From: Bifidobacterium thermophilum | Lineage (GTDB): Bacteria; Actinomycetota; Actinomycetes; Actinomycetales; Bifidobacteriaceae | Length of the DNA stretch: 64,000 nt | Direction: 5' to 3' | NCBI GenBank assembly: GCA_000741495.1 | Contig: JGZV01000006.1 | Coordinates: forward strand, 33,595-97,594 | Part shown: piece after piece, positions 45,393 through 54,665 of the stretch | Layout: every line of letters starts with the position of its first letter | Numbering within the stretch: the stretch's first letter is position 1 | The notes under the pieces: generated by a model | Told to the model about the DNA's origin: nothing | The model's database searches: none | Seen by the model: only the letters and a program-made list of their open reading frames with translations | Made by a program: the position numbers and the translations under genes

Positions 45393-46655
45393 ATGACAAA
45401 CATGAAGAAGATCCTGAGTGTCACCGCCGCTGCGGCGATGCTGCTCGGAGTAAGCGCCTGCGGTTCCAACAACAACAATGGTGGCACCGCGGCAAAGGGC
45501 ACCCAGTCCATCAAGCTGACCGTGTGGGGCCCGTCTGAGGATCAGGCCAAGTCTGATTCCTGGCTGCCGACCATGGAGAAGCAGTTCGCCAAGGCACACC
45601 CGGAGTACAAGATCACGTGGAAGAACGCTGTGGTCTCCGAGGGTGATGCAGGCAAGACCGTGAAGCAGGATCCGTCCGCTGCGGCCGATGTCTACATGTT
45701 CGCGAACGACCAGCTCGGCACCCTGATCGACGCCCAGGCCATCGGCGAGATTTCCGATGACGCCAAGGCACAGATCAAGAAGCAGGATGACGACGCCATC
45801 ATCAAGTCCGTCACCGGCACTGATGGCAAGATCTACGGCGTTCCGTTCACCGGCAACACCTACTTCATGTACTACAACAAGTCCAAGTTCTCGAGCGACG
45901 ACATCAAGTCCCTCGACACCATGCTCCAGAAGGGCAAGGTTTCTTACAACATCGGTAACTCCTGGTACCTGCCGGCCTTCTACACCGGCGCTGGTATGAC
46001 CCTGTTCGGCAAGGATGCTGCCACCGCCAAGGATGGCATCAAGATGGATTCCGCTGCCGCGACCGACGTTACCAAGTACCTGGTCGACCTGGTCAAGAAC
46101 TCCAACTTCGTCGTGGACAACGACGAGGGCGCTGGCCTCGCTGCTCTGCAGAACGGCACCGTGGACGCCATCTTCTCCGGCACCTGGTCCGCTTCTGACG
46201 TGAAGAAGGCTCTCGGCGACAACTACGCTGCCGCTCAGCTGCCGTCCTTCACCACCTCCGGTGGCAGCACCTACCAGATGAAGGCCTTCTACGGCTCCAA
46301 GGCCGTCGGCTACAACCCGAACTCCAAGGCTCCGCAGGCCGCCGCTGAGTTCGCCACCTACCTCGGCTCCTCCGAGGCTCAGAAGGCCCACTACACGATG
46401 CGTCAGATCGTCCCGACCGACAAGTCCCTGGCTTCGACCTACAAGAATGATCCGGCCGCTGTCGCTCAGAACGACACCATCGCGAACACCTCCACCCTGC
46501 AGCCGACGATCGCCCAGATGGCCAACTTCTGGGATCCGTGCAAGACCTTCGGCACCGCTATCGTCAACGGTGATGTGAACTCCGACAACGCCCAGGCCAA
46601 GGCTCAGGCGTGGCTCGACAGCTACAAGAACATCGCCAAGGACAGCTCCAAGTGA
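45393..46655 (+). CDS. malE: Maltose/maltodextrin-type ABC solute-binding lipoprotein
   Basis: 420 residues. Lipobox LLGVSAC gives a lipidated Cys near residue 23, followed by an Asn/Gly-rich linker. The MalE-type fold is shown by IKLTVWGPSEDQAKSD, ADVYMFANDQLGTL and YGVPFTGNTYFMYYNKS. AGGAGGTCAAGG directly precedes the ATG. It captures malto-oligosaccharides outside the cell for the MalFG permeases that follow. Codon choice is more biased than in neighbours (mostly GCC/GCT, AAG, CTG), as expected of an abundant protein. Confidence 0.95.
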   Translation: MTNMKKILSVTAAAAMLLGVSACGSNNNNGGTAAKGTQSIKLTVWGPSEDQAKSDSWLPTMEKQFAKAHPEYKITWKNAVVSEGDAGKTVKQDPSAAADVYMFANDQLGTLIDAQAIGEISDDAKAQIKKQDDDAIIKSVTGTDGKIYGVPFTGNTYFMYYNKSKFSSDDIKSLDTMLQKGKVSYNIGNSWYLPAFYTGAGMTLFGKDAATAKDGIKMDSAAATDVTKYLVDLVKNSNFVVDNDEGAGLAALQNGTVDAIFSGTWSASDVKKALGDNYAAAQLPSFTTSGGSTYQMKAFYGSKAVGYNPNSKAPQAAAEFATYLGSSEAQKAHYTMRQIVPTDKSLASTYKNDPAAVAQNDTIANTSTLQPTIAQMANFWDPCKTFGTAIVNGDVNSDNAQAKAQAWLDSYKNIAKDSSK

Positions 46656-46691
46656 GCTGGCGCATAGCGTAAGCAAGTAGACAGTGTCTTC

Positions 46692-46730
46692 AGGCGCCCC
46701 GCCCCCCGGATTCGCGGGGGCGGGGCGCCT
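46692..46730 (+). other. malE-malF intercistronic hairpin
   Basis: Perfect 15-bp all-GC stem: arms 46692-46706 (AGGCGCCCCGCCCCC) and 46716-46730. No U-run. Such hairpins stabilise the malE part of the mRNA and give more binding protein than permease. Confidence 0.8.
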
Positions 46731-46769
46731 TGCACGTAACTATCATCAACCAATCGAAAGGTCGTCCGC

Positions 46770-48176
46770 ATGACAACTGCGACAGCCGCGACGGGACATC
46801 GGGCGCGCAAACGTAAGCGCAGCAACGCCGATGGCGTTCAACCGTCACCATATAGCTTCTCTCTCGCGTGGAAGAACGGGGATGTCCTGACACGCCTCTC
46901 CTTGTGCATCTTCGGTCTCGGCAACCTTGCGCGTAAGCAGATTGTCAAGGGCTTGGCGTTCCTCGCCAGCGAAGTACTGCTCATCCTGTACTTGGTCGAA
47001 AAGGGCGGCACCTATCTGGGTAAGCTCCCCACGCTGGGCAGCGCCAAGCAGACCAAGGTCAAGGTCAACGGCTTCTGGGTCTACCAGGCTGGCGACAACT
47101 CCGTCGTCATCCTGCTGTACGGCGTCATGAGCGTATTCGTCCTCCTGCTGCTGGTCCTGCTGGCCACGCTGTCACTGCGTAGCTCGTACAAGGCTCAGGT
47201 CGCAGTCCAGGAAGGCCGCCGCCCGAACTCCATCGGGAAGGATCTGCACTCCCTGTTCGACCAGAACGCCCACGTCGGCCTCATGTTCCTGCCGACTCTC
47301 GGCATCGTCGTCTTCACCATCCTGCCGCTGGTGTTCATGATTTCCATGGCCTTCACCAGCTATGACCAGAACCATACCGTGCTGTTCAGCTGGGTCGGTC
47401 TGAAGAACTTCGGTACCGTGCTTGGCAACGGCGGCGGCGATGTGAACGCGAAGCTGTTCTTCTCCGTGCTCGCATGGACGCTCATCTGGGCGTTCTTCGC
47501 CACCTTCCTGAACTTCTTCCTCGGCATGTTCATGGCCATGATCATCGAACGCAAGACCGTCAAGGGCAAGGCCTTCTGGCGCGCCTGCTTCTCAATGTCC
47601 ATCGCTGTGCCGCAGTTCGTGTCCCTGCTGGTCATGCACACCATGCTCCAGCGTGACGGCGCCATCAACCGCCTGCTGGAAAGCTGGGGCTGGATCAGCG
47701 CCCCGCTGCCGTGGCTGTCCGACGCCAACTGGGCACGCGTCACGGTTATCGTGATCAACCTGTGGGTCGGTATCCCGTACACCATCATGCAGATCACCGG
47801 TATCCTCCAGAACGTGCCGACCGAACTGTACGAAGCCGCCGAAATCGATGGCGCCAACTGGTGGCAGCGTTTCACCAACGTCACCATGCCGTACATCTTC
47901 TTCGTGCTGACCCCGTACCTGATCACCACCTTCACTGGCAACGTGAACAACTTCAACGTGATCTACCTGCTCACAGGCGGCGAACCGACCCCGGTCGGCT
48001 CCTCGGCAGGCAAGACCGATCTGCTTATCACCTGGCTGTACAAGCTGACGGTCGATAAGAACAACTACAACCTGGGTGCGGTCATCGGTATCATGACGTT
48101 CATCGTCCTCGCCGTGGTCTCCTTGCTGACCTACCGCAACTCCGGTTCGTACAAGGATGAGGAGGGCTTCCGGTGA
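46770..48176 (+). CDS. malF: Maltodextrin ABC permease, MalF type with N-terminal extension
   Basis: 468 residues, longer than most MalF-type subunits. The first 170 hold a basic tail and two extra hydrophobic segments (about 55-75 and 110-135). The core transporter domain follows, with the ATPase-contact EAA loop YEAAEIDGANWWQRF. It forms the channel with the next gene product. The stop overlaps the malG GTG by 4 bases (GTGA). Confidence 0.93.
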   Translation: MTTATAATGHRARKRKRSNADGVQPSPYSFSLAWKNGDVLTRLSLCIFGLGNLARKQIVKGLAFLASEVLLILYLVEKGGTYLGKLPTLGSAKQTKVKVNGFWVYQAGDNSVVILLYGVMSVFVLLLLVLLATLSLRSSYKAQVAVQEGRRPNSIGKDLHSLFDQNAHVGLMFLPTLGIVVFTILPLVFMISMAFTSYDQNHTVLFSWVGLKNFGTVLGNGGGDVNAKLFFSVLAWTLIWAFFATFLNFFLGMFMAMIIERKTVKGKAFWRACFSMSIAVPQFVSLLVMHTMLQRDGAINRLLESWGWISAPLPWLSDANWARVTVIVINLWVGIPYTIMQITGILQNVPTELYEAAEIDGANWWQRFTNVTMPYIFFVLTPYLITTFTGNVNNFNVIYLLTGGEPTPVGSSAGKTDLLITWLYKLTVDKNNYNLGAVIGIMTFIVLAVVSLLTYRNSGSYKDEEGFR

Positions 48177-49066
48177 GTAATCCGAATACTGACACCAAGG
48201 TCACCAAGAGCAAAGGCAATTCGTACAACCGCCGTATCGCCGGCGATGTCGCAGCCTACATCTTCCTGACGGTTATGGCCATCATCTGGCTCATGCCGAT
48301 TGTGTGGGTGGTGCTCGAAAGCTTCAACGCGAACACGCAGCCCTACCAGAGCACGTTCTTCCCGACGAAGTACACGTTCCACAACTACGTGCAGCTGTTC
48401 ACGGAAACCGACGTGATGAACTTCCCGCGCATGTTCATGAACACGCTGGTCATCGCTATCTTCGTGTGCATCATTTCGCTGTTCTTCGTGCTGTCCGTGT
48501 CCTTCTGCATGTCCCGCCTGCGTTTCCGCGGGCGTAGGACCTTCATGAACATCGCCCTGATCTTGGGCATGTTCCCGTCCATCATGGCCGTCGTCGCGAT
48601 CTACTTCATCCTCAAGGCCTTCGGCCTGACGGAGGGCGCGTTCGTGATCATCGCCCTGATCCTGGTCTATTCGGCAGGTTCGGGCGCCGGCTTCTACGTC
48701 ATGAAGGGCTACATGGACACCATCCCGATGTCGCTCGATGAGGCCGCCTACCTGGACGGCTGCACCAAGTGGCAGGTGTTCACCAAGATCATCATCCCGA
48801 TCTGCAAGCCCATGATCGTGTACCAGGCGATTATCGGCTTCCTGACACCGTGGCTCGACTTCGTCATGGCGAAGGCCATCGCCCGTACCCAGGACAACTA
48901 CACGGTCGCCCTGGGCCTGTGGCAGATGCTGCAGAAGGAATACATTAATCAGTGGTACGCCCGCTTCGCCGCTGGCGCAGTGTGCGTTTCCATCCCGATT
49001 GCGATTCTGTTCATCGTCATGCAGCGCTTCTATCAGGAGTCCATGTCGGGCGCAGTCAAGGGCTGA
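48173..49066 (+). CDS. malG: Maltodextrin ABC permease, MalG type
   Basis: 297 residues from GTG 48173. Six membrane segments and the EAA loop LDEAAYLDGCTKWQVF. Partner of the preceding permease; no ATPase gene follows, so energising needs a shared ATPase (MsiK/MalK type) from elsewhere, which is common for sugar importers in actinobacteria. A strong terminator closes the operon. Confidence 0.94.
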   Translation: MSNPNTDTKVTKSKGNSYNRRIAGDVAAYIFLTVMAIIWLMPIVWVVLESFNANTQPYQSTFFPTKYTFHNYVQLFTETDVMNFPRMFMNTLVIAIFVCIISLFFVLSVSFCMSRLRFRGRRTFMNIALILGMFPSIMAVVAIYFILKAFGLTEGAFVIIALILVYSAGSGAGFYVMKGYMDTIPMSLDEAAYLDGCTKWQVFTKIIIPICKPMIVYQAIIGFLTPWLDFVMAKAIARTQDNYTVALGLWQMLQKEYINQWYARFAAGAVCVSIPIAILFIVMQRFYQESMSGAVKG

Positions 49067-49088
49067 GTTCTAATCCTCTCCAACAAAG

Positions 49089-49130
49089 GGCGGACCCGAG
49101 GCACGCCATGCTTTCGGGTCCGCCTTTTTT
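49089..49130 (+). terminator. Terminator of the malEFG operon
   Basis: Perfect 11-bp stem GGCGGACCCGA (49089-49099) with TCGGGTCCGCC (49114-49124) followed by TTTTTT. Confidence 0.95.
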
Positions 49131-49229
49131 GTGTCATCATCGTTTCCACGTTCACTATCGATCTTCCACACACACGACCTTGGCCGCAATGCGAGGCGGT
49201 TTCAGCTTGCGGCCGCCCAAAGGAGCATC

Positions 49230-51206
49230 ATGTCCCACATCGCTACCCCATGGCCGGTGTATTCCGGCCCATTGGGAGCCCAGCTGCTTGAACACGGCAC
49301 CGTATTCACCGTATGGGCGCCTTCAGCGACATCAGTCAAGCTGAGGTTGTTCACCAGCAGTATCGAACGGGAATCCGCCTATACCATCGTCGACTTGACA
49401 CGCATCGAAGACGGTGCGTGGCGGTATGCCAGCACTGAGCAGCTCGCCGGCACCTATTACGACTATCTGTTGTCTTTCCCGATCAGCCAGGTCGCCACCC
49501 CACCGAATGACGCCATTATCAGTACGGCTGACGGCACGGTGACCATCCGCACCGCCGACCCGTGGGCGAAAGCGAGCGGCGTCAACGGCGAACGCAGCAT
49601 GGTTGTTGATCTCGCTGCGACGGACCCGCAGGGTTGGGATGGCGACCAAGCGCCTCAGGTGCCGGCGTCGCAGACGGTGATTTGGGAAACCCATGTCGGT
49701 GATTTCAGCAATGATCCGCATGGCGGTTTCCCGCAGGAGCACCGCGGCAAGTTCCTCGCGTTTACGGATGCGCATACGACACTGGACTGTCAGCCCGGCG
49801 GGTTCCCCACCGGTATCGCGTATCTGCGTCATCTGGGTGTCACCCACGTGCAAATCATGCCGTTCTACGATTATGGGTCAGTCAATGAGGCGACCGGCAC
49901 GCCGTATAACTGGGGGTATGATCCGGTCGCGTACGACGTACCGGAAGGCTCGTACAGTACGGACCCGTATGATGGCGCGGTGCGCATCCGCGAGTGCAAG
50001 GCGATGATTGCCGCATTGCATCGGGCGGGTATCCGGGTGATTATGGATGTTGTCTATAACCACATGTACGAGAACGACAATGAATTCGAGCGCATGGTGC
50101 CAGGGTATTTCTGCCGTCGTGACGACAAGGGTGACTTTGCGAACGGTTCGGGATGCGGCAATGATATGGCCAGTGAGCGTCCGATGTTCAGCCGGTTCAT
50201 TGTTGAATCGCTGGTGTACTGGGCTAGCGAGTATCACGTGGATGGGTTCCGCTTCGATCTGATGGGCTTGCTGGACACGCAGACACTGAACCGGGCGCGT
50301 GCCGAGCTTGACCGCCTGCCGGACGGCAAGTCGATTCTCATGTATGGCGAACCATGGTCGGCTGATACGACTGCCGCCGAACCGTCGTTCACGCTTGCGG
50401 ACAAGAAGGGCCGTAAACTGTTGGACGCGCGAATCGGCTGGTTCTGTGACGAAAGCCGTGATTCCATCAAGGGCAATGTCATGCTTGAGCGTGATCCGGG
50501 GTATGTGAATGGTTCGTCCGATGCGTTTGCCGCGCAAGTCCGGCATGCGCTCAATGGATGGCGTGGCACTGAAGCCCAGGGCAAGCAGGTCGGGCAGATT
50601 GTGCAGTATGTGTCAGCTCATGATGATTTGACGTTGTGGGACAAACTGTGCTTGACGATGCGCGACGATCCCGCCCATGCGGATTACGATGCGACCGGCG
50701 ATGTGCAGGATATCCTCGCGGCCAATGCCATTGCCGCCGGACTGGTACTCACATCGGCTGGCTTGCCGTTTATGCTTTCCGGCGAGGAGTTCACTCGCAC
50801 GAAGTACGGCTGCGATAATTCCTTCGATCGGAGTGCGCAGTTGAATTGGCTTGATTGGCGGCGGGCTTCGAGGTTGACGGCGCTTATTGAGTGGTATCGC
50901 ACGCTGATTGCGATCAGGAAGACACGTCCTGCGTTCTATGACGGGGTGCGCAGGACGCTTGACGCTCCGGATGGGATTATCGCGGCGTTGGTCGGTGAGC
51001 ATCTGGCGGTGTGTGCGAATCCGACGTCGAGCAGTGTGACAGTTGCGCTTCCCGCTGATGTCCCCGTGCAGCGGTCTACGTGGTCGGTGTTGGCTGATTC
51101 CACTGATGCCGCGGATCCTTCCGGCAGTGTTGGCGCCAGTATCAGTGGGGGTTCGCTGCATATGCCTGCACGTGCTTTTGTAATCTGTGAGCGGCGCGCA
51201 CAGTAA
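49230..51206 (+). CDS. pulA: Type I pullulanase (GH13_14)
   Basis: 658 residues from ATG 49230, with AAAGGAG six bases upstream. An N-terminal CBM48-like domain (TVFTVWAPSATSVKLRLF) precedes the catalytic barrel with the type I pullulanase signature YNWGYDP, then MDVVYNH, GFRFDLMG (Asp nucleophile), MYGEPW (Glu acid/base) and SAHDDLTLWD. No signal peptide, so it debranches imported alpha-1,6-linked dextrins in the cytoplasm, feeding MalQ. The in-frame start at 49131 would lie in the terminator tail and is rejected. Confidence 0.95.
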   Translation: MSHIATPWPVYSGPLGAQLLEHGTVFTVWAPSATSVKLRLFTSSIERESAYTIVDLTRIEDGAWRYASTEQLAGTYYDYLLSFPISQVATPPNDAIISTADGTVTIRTADPWAKASGVNGERSMVVDLAATDPQGWDGDQAPQVPASQTVIWETHVGDFSNDPHGGFPQEHRGKFLAFTDAHTTLDCQPGGFPTGIAYLRHLGVTHVQIMPFYDYGSVNEATGTPYNWGYDPVAYDVPEGSYSTDPYDGAVRIRECKAMIAALHRAGIRVIMDVVYNHMYENDNEFERMVPGYFCRRDDKGDFANGSGCGNDMASERPMFSRFIVESLVYWASEYHVDGFRFDLMGLLDTQTLNRARAELDRLPDGKSILMYGEPWSADTTAAEPSFTLADKKGRKLLDARIGWFCDESRDSIKGNVMLERDPGYVNGSSDAFAAQVRHALNGWRGTEAQGKQVGQIVQYVSAHDDLTLWDKLCLTMRDDPAHADYDATGDVQDILAANAIAAGLVLTSAGLPFMLSGEEFTRTKYGCDNSFDRSAQLNWLDWRRASRLTALIEWYRTLIAIRKTRPAFYDGVRRTLDAPDGIIAALVGEHLAVCANPTSSSVTVALPADVPVQRSTWSVLADSTDAADPSGSVGASISGGSLHMPARAFVICERRAQ

Positions 51207-51213
51207 TGCACAC

Positions 51214-51270
51214 TGATGCTGTCAGGGGCGTATCGGCCGAAGGTGTGCCGACACGCCCCTGACAGCATCA
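51214..51270 (+). terminator. Terminator hairpin after pulA
   Basis: Perfect 18-bp stem: arms 51214-51231 (TGATGCTGTCAGGGGCGT) and 51253-51270. No U-run follows. Confidence 0.75.
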
Positions 51271-51276
51271 TCCGAT

Positions 51277-51290
51277 ATTGCAAACGATGG
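51277..51290 (+). promoter_or_regulatory. Upstream LacI-type operator of malQ
   Basis: ATTGCAAACGATGG, sharing TTGCAAACGAT with the site at 51369, 92 bases further down; the spacing would allow looping. Confidence 0.6.
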
Positions 51291-51368
51291 TAAGAATGTA
51301 GGAATCCAACTCTGAAGAAATCTGTGATTTTCAGGCATTTGCCTACGAATCGCAACGCTGCGAAGAAA

Positions 51369-51397
51369 TTGCAAACGATTTCAATACGCGATAGACT
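51369..51397 (+). promoter_or_regulatory. malQ promoter with overlapping LacI operator
   Basis: -35 TTGCAA (51369-51374), 17-base spacer, -10 TAGACT (51392-51397). The operator TTGCAAACGATTTCAA covers the -35 and the first spacer bases. Confidence 0.7.
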
Positions 51398-51491
51398 GTC
51401 AGTATCCGAGGACGATAGTACCCCCAATGATGGCGGCGCTGTCGCCGGGAACCCGTGCATTGCACACCCCAAGAGAGCAAAGGAGCGCATT

Positions 51492-53708
51492 ATGACCGAT
51501 CAGCAGGCATCGTCGCCATCCAGCCAGGACGCCCGTCCGCAGGAGGAAAGCCCTGAGCGGCTCGCCAGACCGCTGATTCAACTCGCCAAACTCAACGGTA
51601 TTTCAACCTCATACATCGACCAGTTGGGCACATACGTGGAAATCCGTGACGAAGTCCTGGTCAGCGTGCTGGCGGCACTCGGCGTGGACGCTTCCAGTGA
51701 CGATGCCATCGAGGCCGCTCTCCAGCACACGCGCCGCATCGCATGCGACCAGTTGGTCCCGCCGACCATCGTCGTGTTCAACGGAACCCCCTCGCGTGTC
51801 GCCATCCATGCCCATACCGAGCGCCCGGAACTGTCCTTGACATGTGAAGACGGCAGCAGCTATCCGGGCGATCTTGCCGGATCGCTATGCAAAGACGCGG
51901 ATGCCGACCCGACTATCCCGTATGCGTACACGCTGACCATGCCCGACGATCTTCCGGTCGGTTATCACACGTTGCGCGTGATCGACGGCGAGCAGACCGC
52001 CGAGGCGACTGTGTTGTGCGCCCCTGCGAGGATTCCCGTCCCCGAGCCTGTCGCCGAGCGGCACCGCTGGGGTTGGATGACCCAGCTGTATTCTGTGCGT
52101 TCAACAGCGTCCTGGGGTGTCGGCGACTACGGTGATCTCAAGGAACTGCTCCATGATGCCGGGGAGCATGGCGCTGATTTCATGCTGATCAACCCGATTC
52201 ACGCGGGCACGCCGATTCCGCCGATTGAACCTTCCCCGTATTTGCCGGAGTCACGTCGCTTCCTGAATGTCACGTACATCCGCCCCCAGCAAATCACAGA
52301 GTACGGCGAGCTGACTGCGGACGACCGGGCACAGGTCGACGCGTTGCATGACAGCGTCGCCGCCGCCAACGACGATCCGAATCCGCTTGATCTCAATGCC
52401 TCGTGGACGGCCAAACGCAAGGCGCTGTGGACGATTTACCATCAGCCGCGCAATGCGGAACGTCAAGCGGCTTTCGATGCGTTTGTCAAGGCGGCCGGCC
52501 CTGATTTGGATGCCTTCGCCGCATGGTGCGTAGCGTTTGAGGTGTGGGGCGCACCGTGGGAAACGGATCGGAACCCGTGGTTCACCACACTGGACCGCAA
52601 CTCCCCCGAAGTCGCCGAACTGGTACGCGATAACCGCGACCTCTTCGATTTCCAGCGTTGGCTGCAGTGGATCGCCGACGAGCAGGTCGCCCAGGCGCAG
52701 GATGCCGCAAAGGAAGCGGGTATGGCGCTCGGTCTCATGCAGGATATGGCCGTCGGCGTCCACGCTTACGGTGTCGACGCATGGTGGAATCCGGAGCGGT
52801 TCGCCGTCGGCAGTGTGACCGTCGGATGCCCGCCGGACTTCTACAACCAGCAGGGCCAGGATTGGGGGCAGCCGCCGTTCAATCCGCGCTATCTGGAACG
52901 CACCGGGTATCGCGTCTACCGTGAGATGGTGCATAACGTGTTCGCCCATGCCGGAGCCGTACGTATCGACCATGTGCTCGGCCTGTTCCGCCTGTGGTGG
53001 ATTCCAAAGGGTGAGGGCGCGAAGGGCGGCGCGTATGTCACGTACAACTATCGTGCGATGATTGCCGTGCTGTCGATCGAAGCGAGCCGGGCAGGCGGCA
53101 TGGTGATCGGCGAAGACCTCGGCACCGTACCCGCATACGTATCGCAGGTGCTTGCCGACCATGGCGTGCTCGGCACAGTGGTCGAATGGTTCTCGCGCGT
53201 CAACAACTCCCCGAACGCCGGCGATCCGTACGCCGAGCCGGAAACCTATCGCAAGTATGCGTTGGCATCCGTCACCACACATGATTTGCCACCGACCGCA
53301 GGATACCTGGAGTTCGAGCATGTCAAGCTGCGTGAGCAGCTGCATCTGCTCAGCGAACCTGTCGAGGAATTCCAGAAGGCTGCGAGCGCCGAACGTGACG
53401 CCATGCTCAAACTGTTGGCTGACGGCGGGTGGCTTGATGCTTCCGCCGCACAGGATGTGCCGGCTCATGAGCAGGAGATCGTCGAGGCGATGCACCGCAT
53501 GCTGCTCAAGTCCCCGTCGCTGCTGCTCCAGGCGGCGCTGGTGGACGGTACCGGCGAGCATCATACGCAGAATCAGCCGGGGACGAGCACAGAATATTGC
53601 AACTGGCGTGTGCCTCTGCACGATGCCGATGATCATCTCGTCCACACTGATGAGGTGTTCAAGAACCCGCGCGTGCTGTCCTTGGCTCGTGTGATGTGCG
53701 GCGAATGA
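51492..53708 (+). CDS. malQ: 4-alpha-glucanotransferase (amylomaltase, GH77)
   Basis: 738 residues from ATG 51492 with AGGAG six bases upstream. An N-terminal domain of about 170 residues precedes the GH77 barrel: WGVGDYGDL, SPYLPESRRFLNV, RIDHVLGLFRLWWIP (Asp nucleophile), VIGEDLGTVP (Glu acid/base) and TTHDLPPTAGY. It disproportionates malto-oligosaccharides, releasing glucose and longer chains in the cytoplasm. The frame opens at 51324 inside the promoter. Works with the pullulanase and GH13 glucosidase. Confidence 0.96.
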   Translation: MTDQQASSPSSQDARPQEESPERLARPLIQLAKLNGISTSYIDQLGTYVEIRDEVLVSVLAALGVDASSDDAIEAALQHTRRIACDQLVPPTIVVFNGTPSRVAIHAHTERPELSLTCEDGSSYPGDLAGSLCKDADADPTIPYAYTLTMPDDLPVGYHTLRVIDGEQTAEATVLCAPARIPVPEPVAERHRWGWMTQLYSVRSTASWGVGDYGDLKELLHDAGEHGADFMLINPIHAGTPIPPIEPSPYLPESRRFLNVTYIRPQQITEYGELTADDRAQVDALHDSVAAANDDPNPLDLNASWTAKRKALWTIYHQPRNAERQAAFDAFVKAAGPDLDAFAAWCVAFEVWGAPWETDRNPWFTTLDRNSPEVAELVRDNRDLFDFQRWLQWIADEQVAQAQDAAKEAGMALGLMQDMAVGVHAYGVDAWWNPERFAVGSVTVGCPPDFYNQQGQDWGQPPFNPRYLERTGYRVYREMVHNVFAHAGAVRIDHVLGLFRLWWIPKGEGAKGGAYVTYNYRAMIAVLSIEASRAGGMVIGEDLGTVPAYVSQVLADHGVLGTVVEWFSRVNNSPNAGDPYAEPETYRKYALASVTTHDLPPTAGYLEFEHVKLREQLHLLSEPVEEFQKAASAERDAMLKLLADGGWLDASAAQDVPAHEQEIVEAMHRMLLKSPSLLLQAALVDGTGEHHTQNQPGTSTEYCNWRVPLHDADDHLVHTDEVFKNPRVLSLARVMCGE

Positions 53709-53742
53709 TGGCTTGACACGCCGCTGCGGCGCCGATAACGAT

Positions 53743-53783
53743 ATGGCCGCCTGTTCCTCTGTCTGTGGGGAGCGGGCGGCCAT
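53743..53783. terminator. Bidirectional terminator, malQ/DUF624 gene
   Basis: Stem ATGGCCGCC (53743-53751) with GGCGGCCAT (53775-53783) in the convergent gap. Confidence 0.75.
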
Positions 53784-53833
53784 CGTCATTGTCGGGAGCG
53801 CTGTGTGCGGTGCGCCTGCGCCAAACGTGGATG

Positions 53834-54502
53834 TCAGGCGTCCTGTGCGGCTTTCCTACCGCCGTTGAGCCAATCCGCGTCATCATGGCCGCCGTCTTCC
53901 ACGGTTTTGGTATAGGGGGCGAATACGCGCTCCAGCAACGGGATGTGCAGCATCACGCACGTGCCATACCCCATGAGCAGCAGCAGGAACAAGCCTTGTG
54001 GCATGTAGCGCCAGCAGGCGACGATCAGGGCGATATACACCGCGTCAATGGCGGTCAACGCCAACGTGACCCCGATATGCGAGATGCCGAATATGAACGC
54101 GTTGCCCAGCGTCCGGCCGAAACTGTTCTCGAACCTCGCTTGGAGGGCCCACACCCATTCGAAACCGATGATCCACAGGATGGTGAGCGCGAATTTGGGG
54201 ATGAGCAGCGGCGTGATTTGCAGGAATATCCATGATGCTACGATTCCCGCCCCGATCGGGCCGAACAGCAGCCACATCAGCGAGGCTTTCGGGAAGTTGT
54301 TGGCGAATGCCCGGAAATAGTTGGAGGTCACCCGGCCTTCACCCAAGATGGAGCGGCGGGAAGCGTCGTGTCCTGCGGCGAGCGCCGCGCCGACGGTGAT
54401 CACGGGGATGGAGGTCACGAGCATGAGGATGTTGATCCAAATGGCGTCGATGAGGTTGCTCAACCCGCGCATGAACGGGGAATCCGGTGACAGGAAATGC
54501 AT
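53834..54502 (-). CDS. DUF624 (YesL-like) membrane protein
   Basis: 222 residues from ATG 54502 with AAAGGAG six bases upstream. Five hydrophobic helices and the family opening SPFMRGLSNLIDAIWINILMLV. DUF624 proteins sit next to sugar ABC importers in many Gram-positive genomes, without a defined role. Here it follows the two permease genes of the second transporter on the same strand, after a terminator-like hairpin. Confidence 0.88.
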   Translation of the reverse strand: MHFLSPDSPFMRGLSNLIDAIWINILMLVTSIPVITVGAALAAGHDASRRSILGEGRVTSNYFRAFANNFPKASLMWLLFGPIGAGIVASWIFLQITPLLIPKFALTILWIIGFEWVWALQARFENSFGRTLGNAFIFGISHIGVTLALTAIDAVYIALIVACWRYMPQGLFLLLLMGYGTCVMLHIPLLERVFAPYTKTVEDGGHDDADWLNGGRKAAQDA

Positions 54503-54602
54503 GACAGCTCCTTTTGTTGGCGGGGTTCCCATTCATCCTAGCAATCGTTGGTATCTTCCGCCGGCGTTGCGATGCGCGGAAAGCCATGGTGCGCGAGATA
54601 CG

Positions 54603-54640
54603 ACGAGGGCGGGCCGGTCGTGAAACCGGTCCGCCCTCGT
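54603..54640. terminator. Hairpin after the second permease pair
   Basis: 16-base arms 54603-54618 (ACGAGGGCGGGCCGGT) and 54625-54640 with one G-T pair, just past the permease stop. The plus side is followed by TGTTT, the minus side by no U-run. Confidence 0.75.
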
Positions 54641-54665
54641 TGTTTAGGAGTTCAGAGGAAGAATA

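Noticed and set aside
45387..46676. 429-codon minus-strand frame opposite malE
   Set aside because: Antisense shadow of a strongly biased gene; no start signal or motif.
52251..53789. 512-codon minus-strand frame opposite malQ
   Set aside because: Antisense shadow; malQ has all GH77 catalytic motifs.
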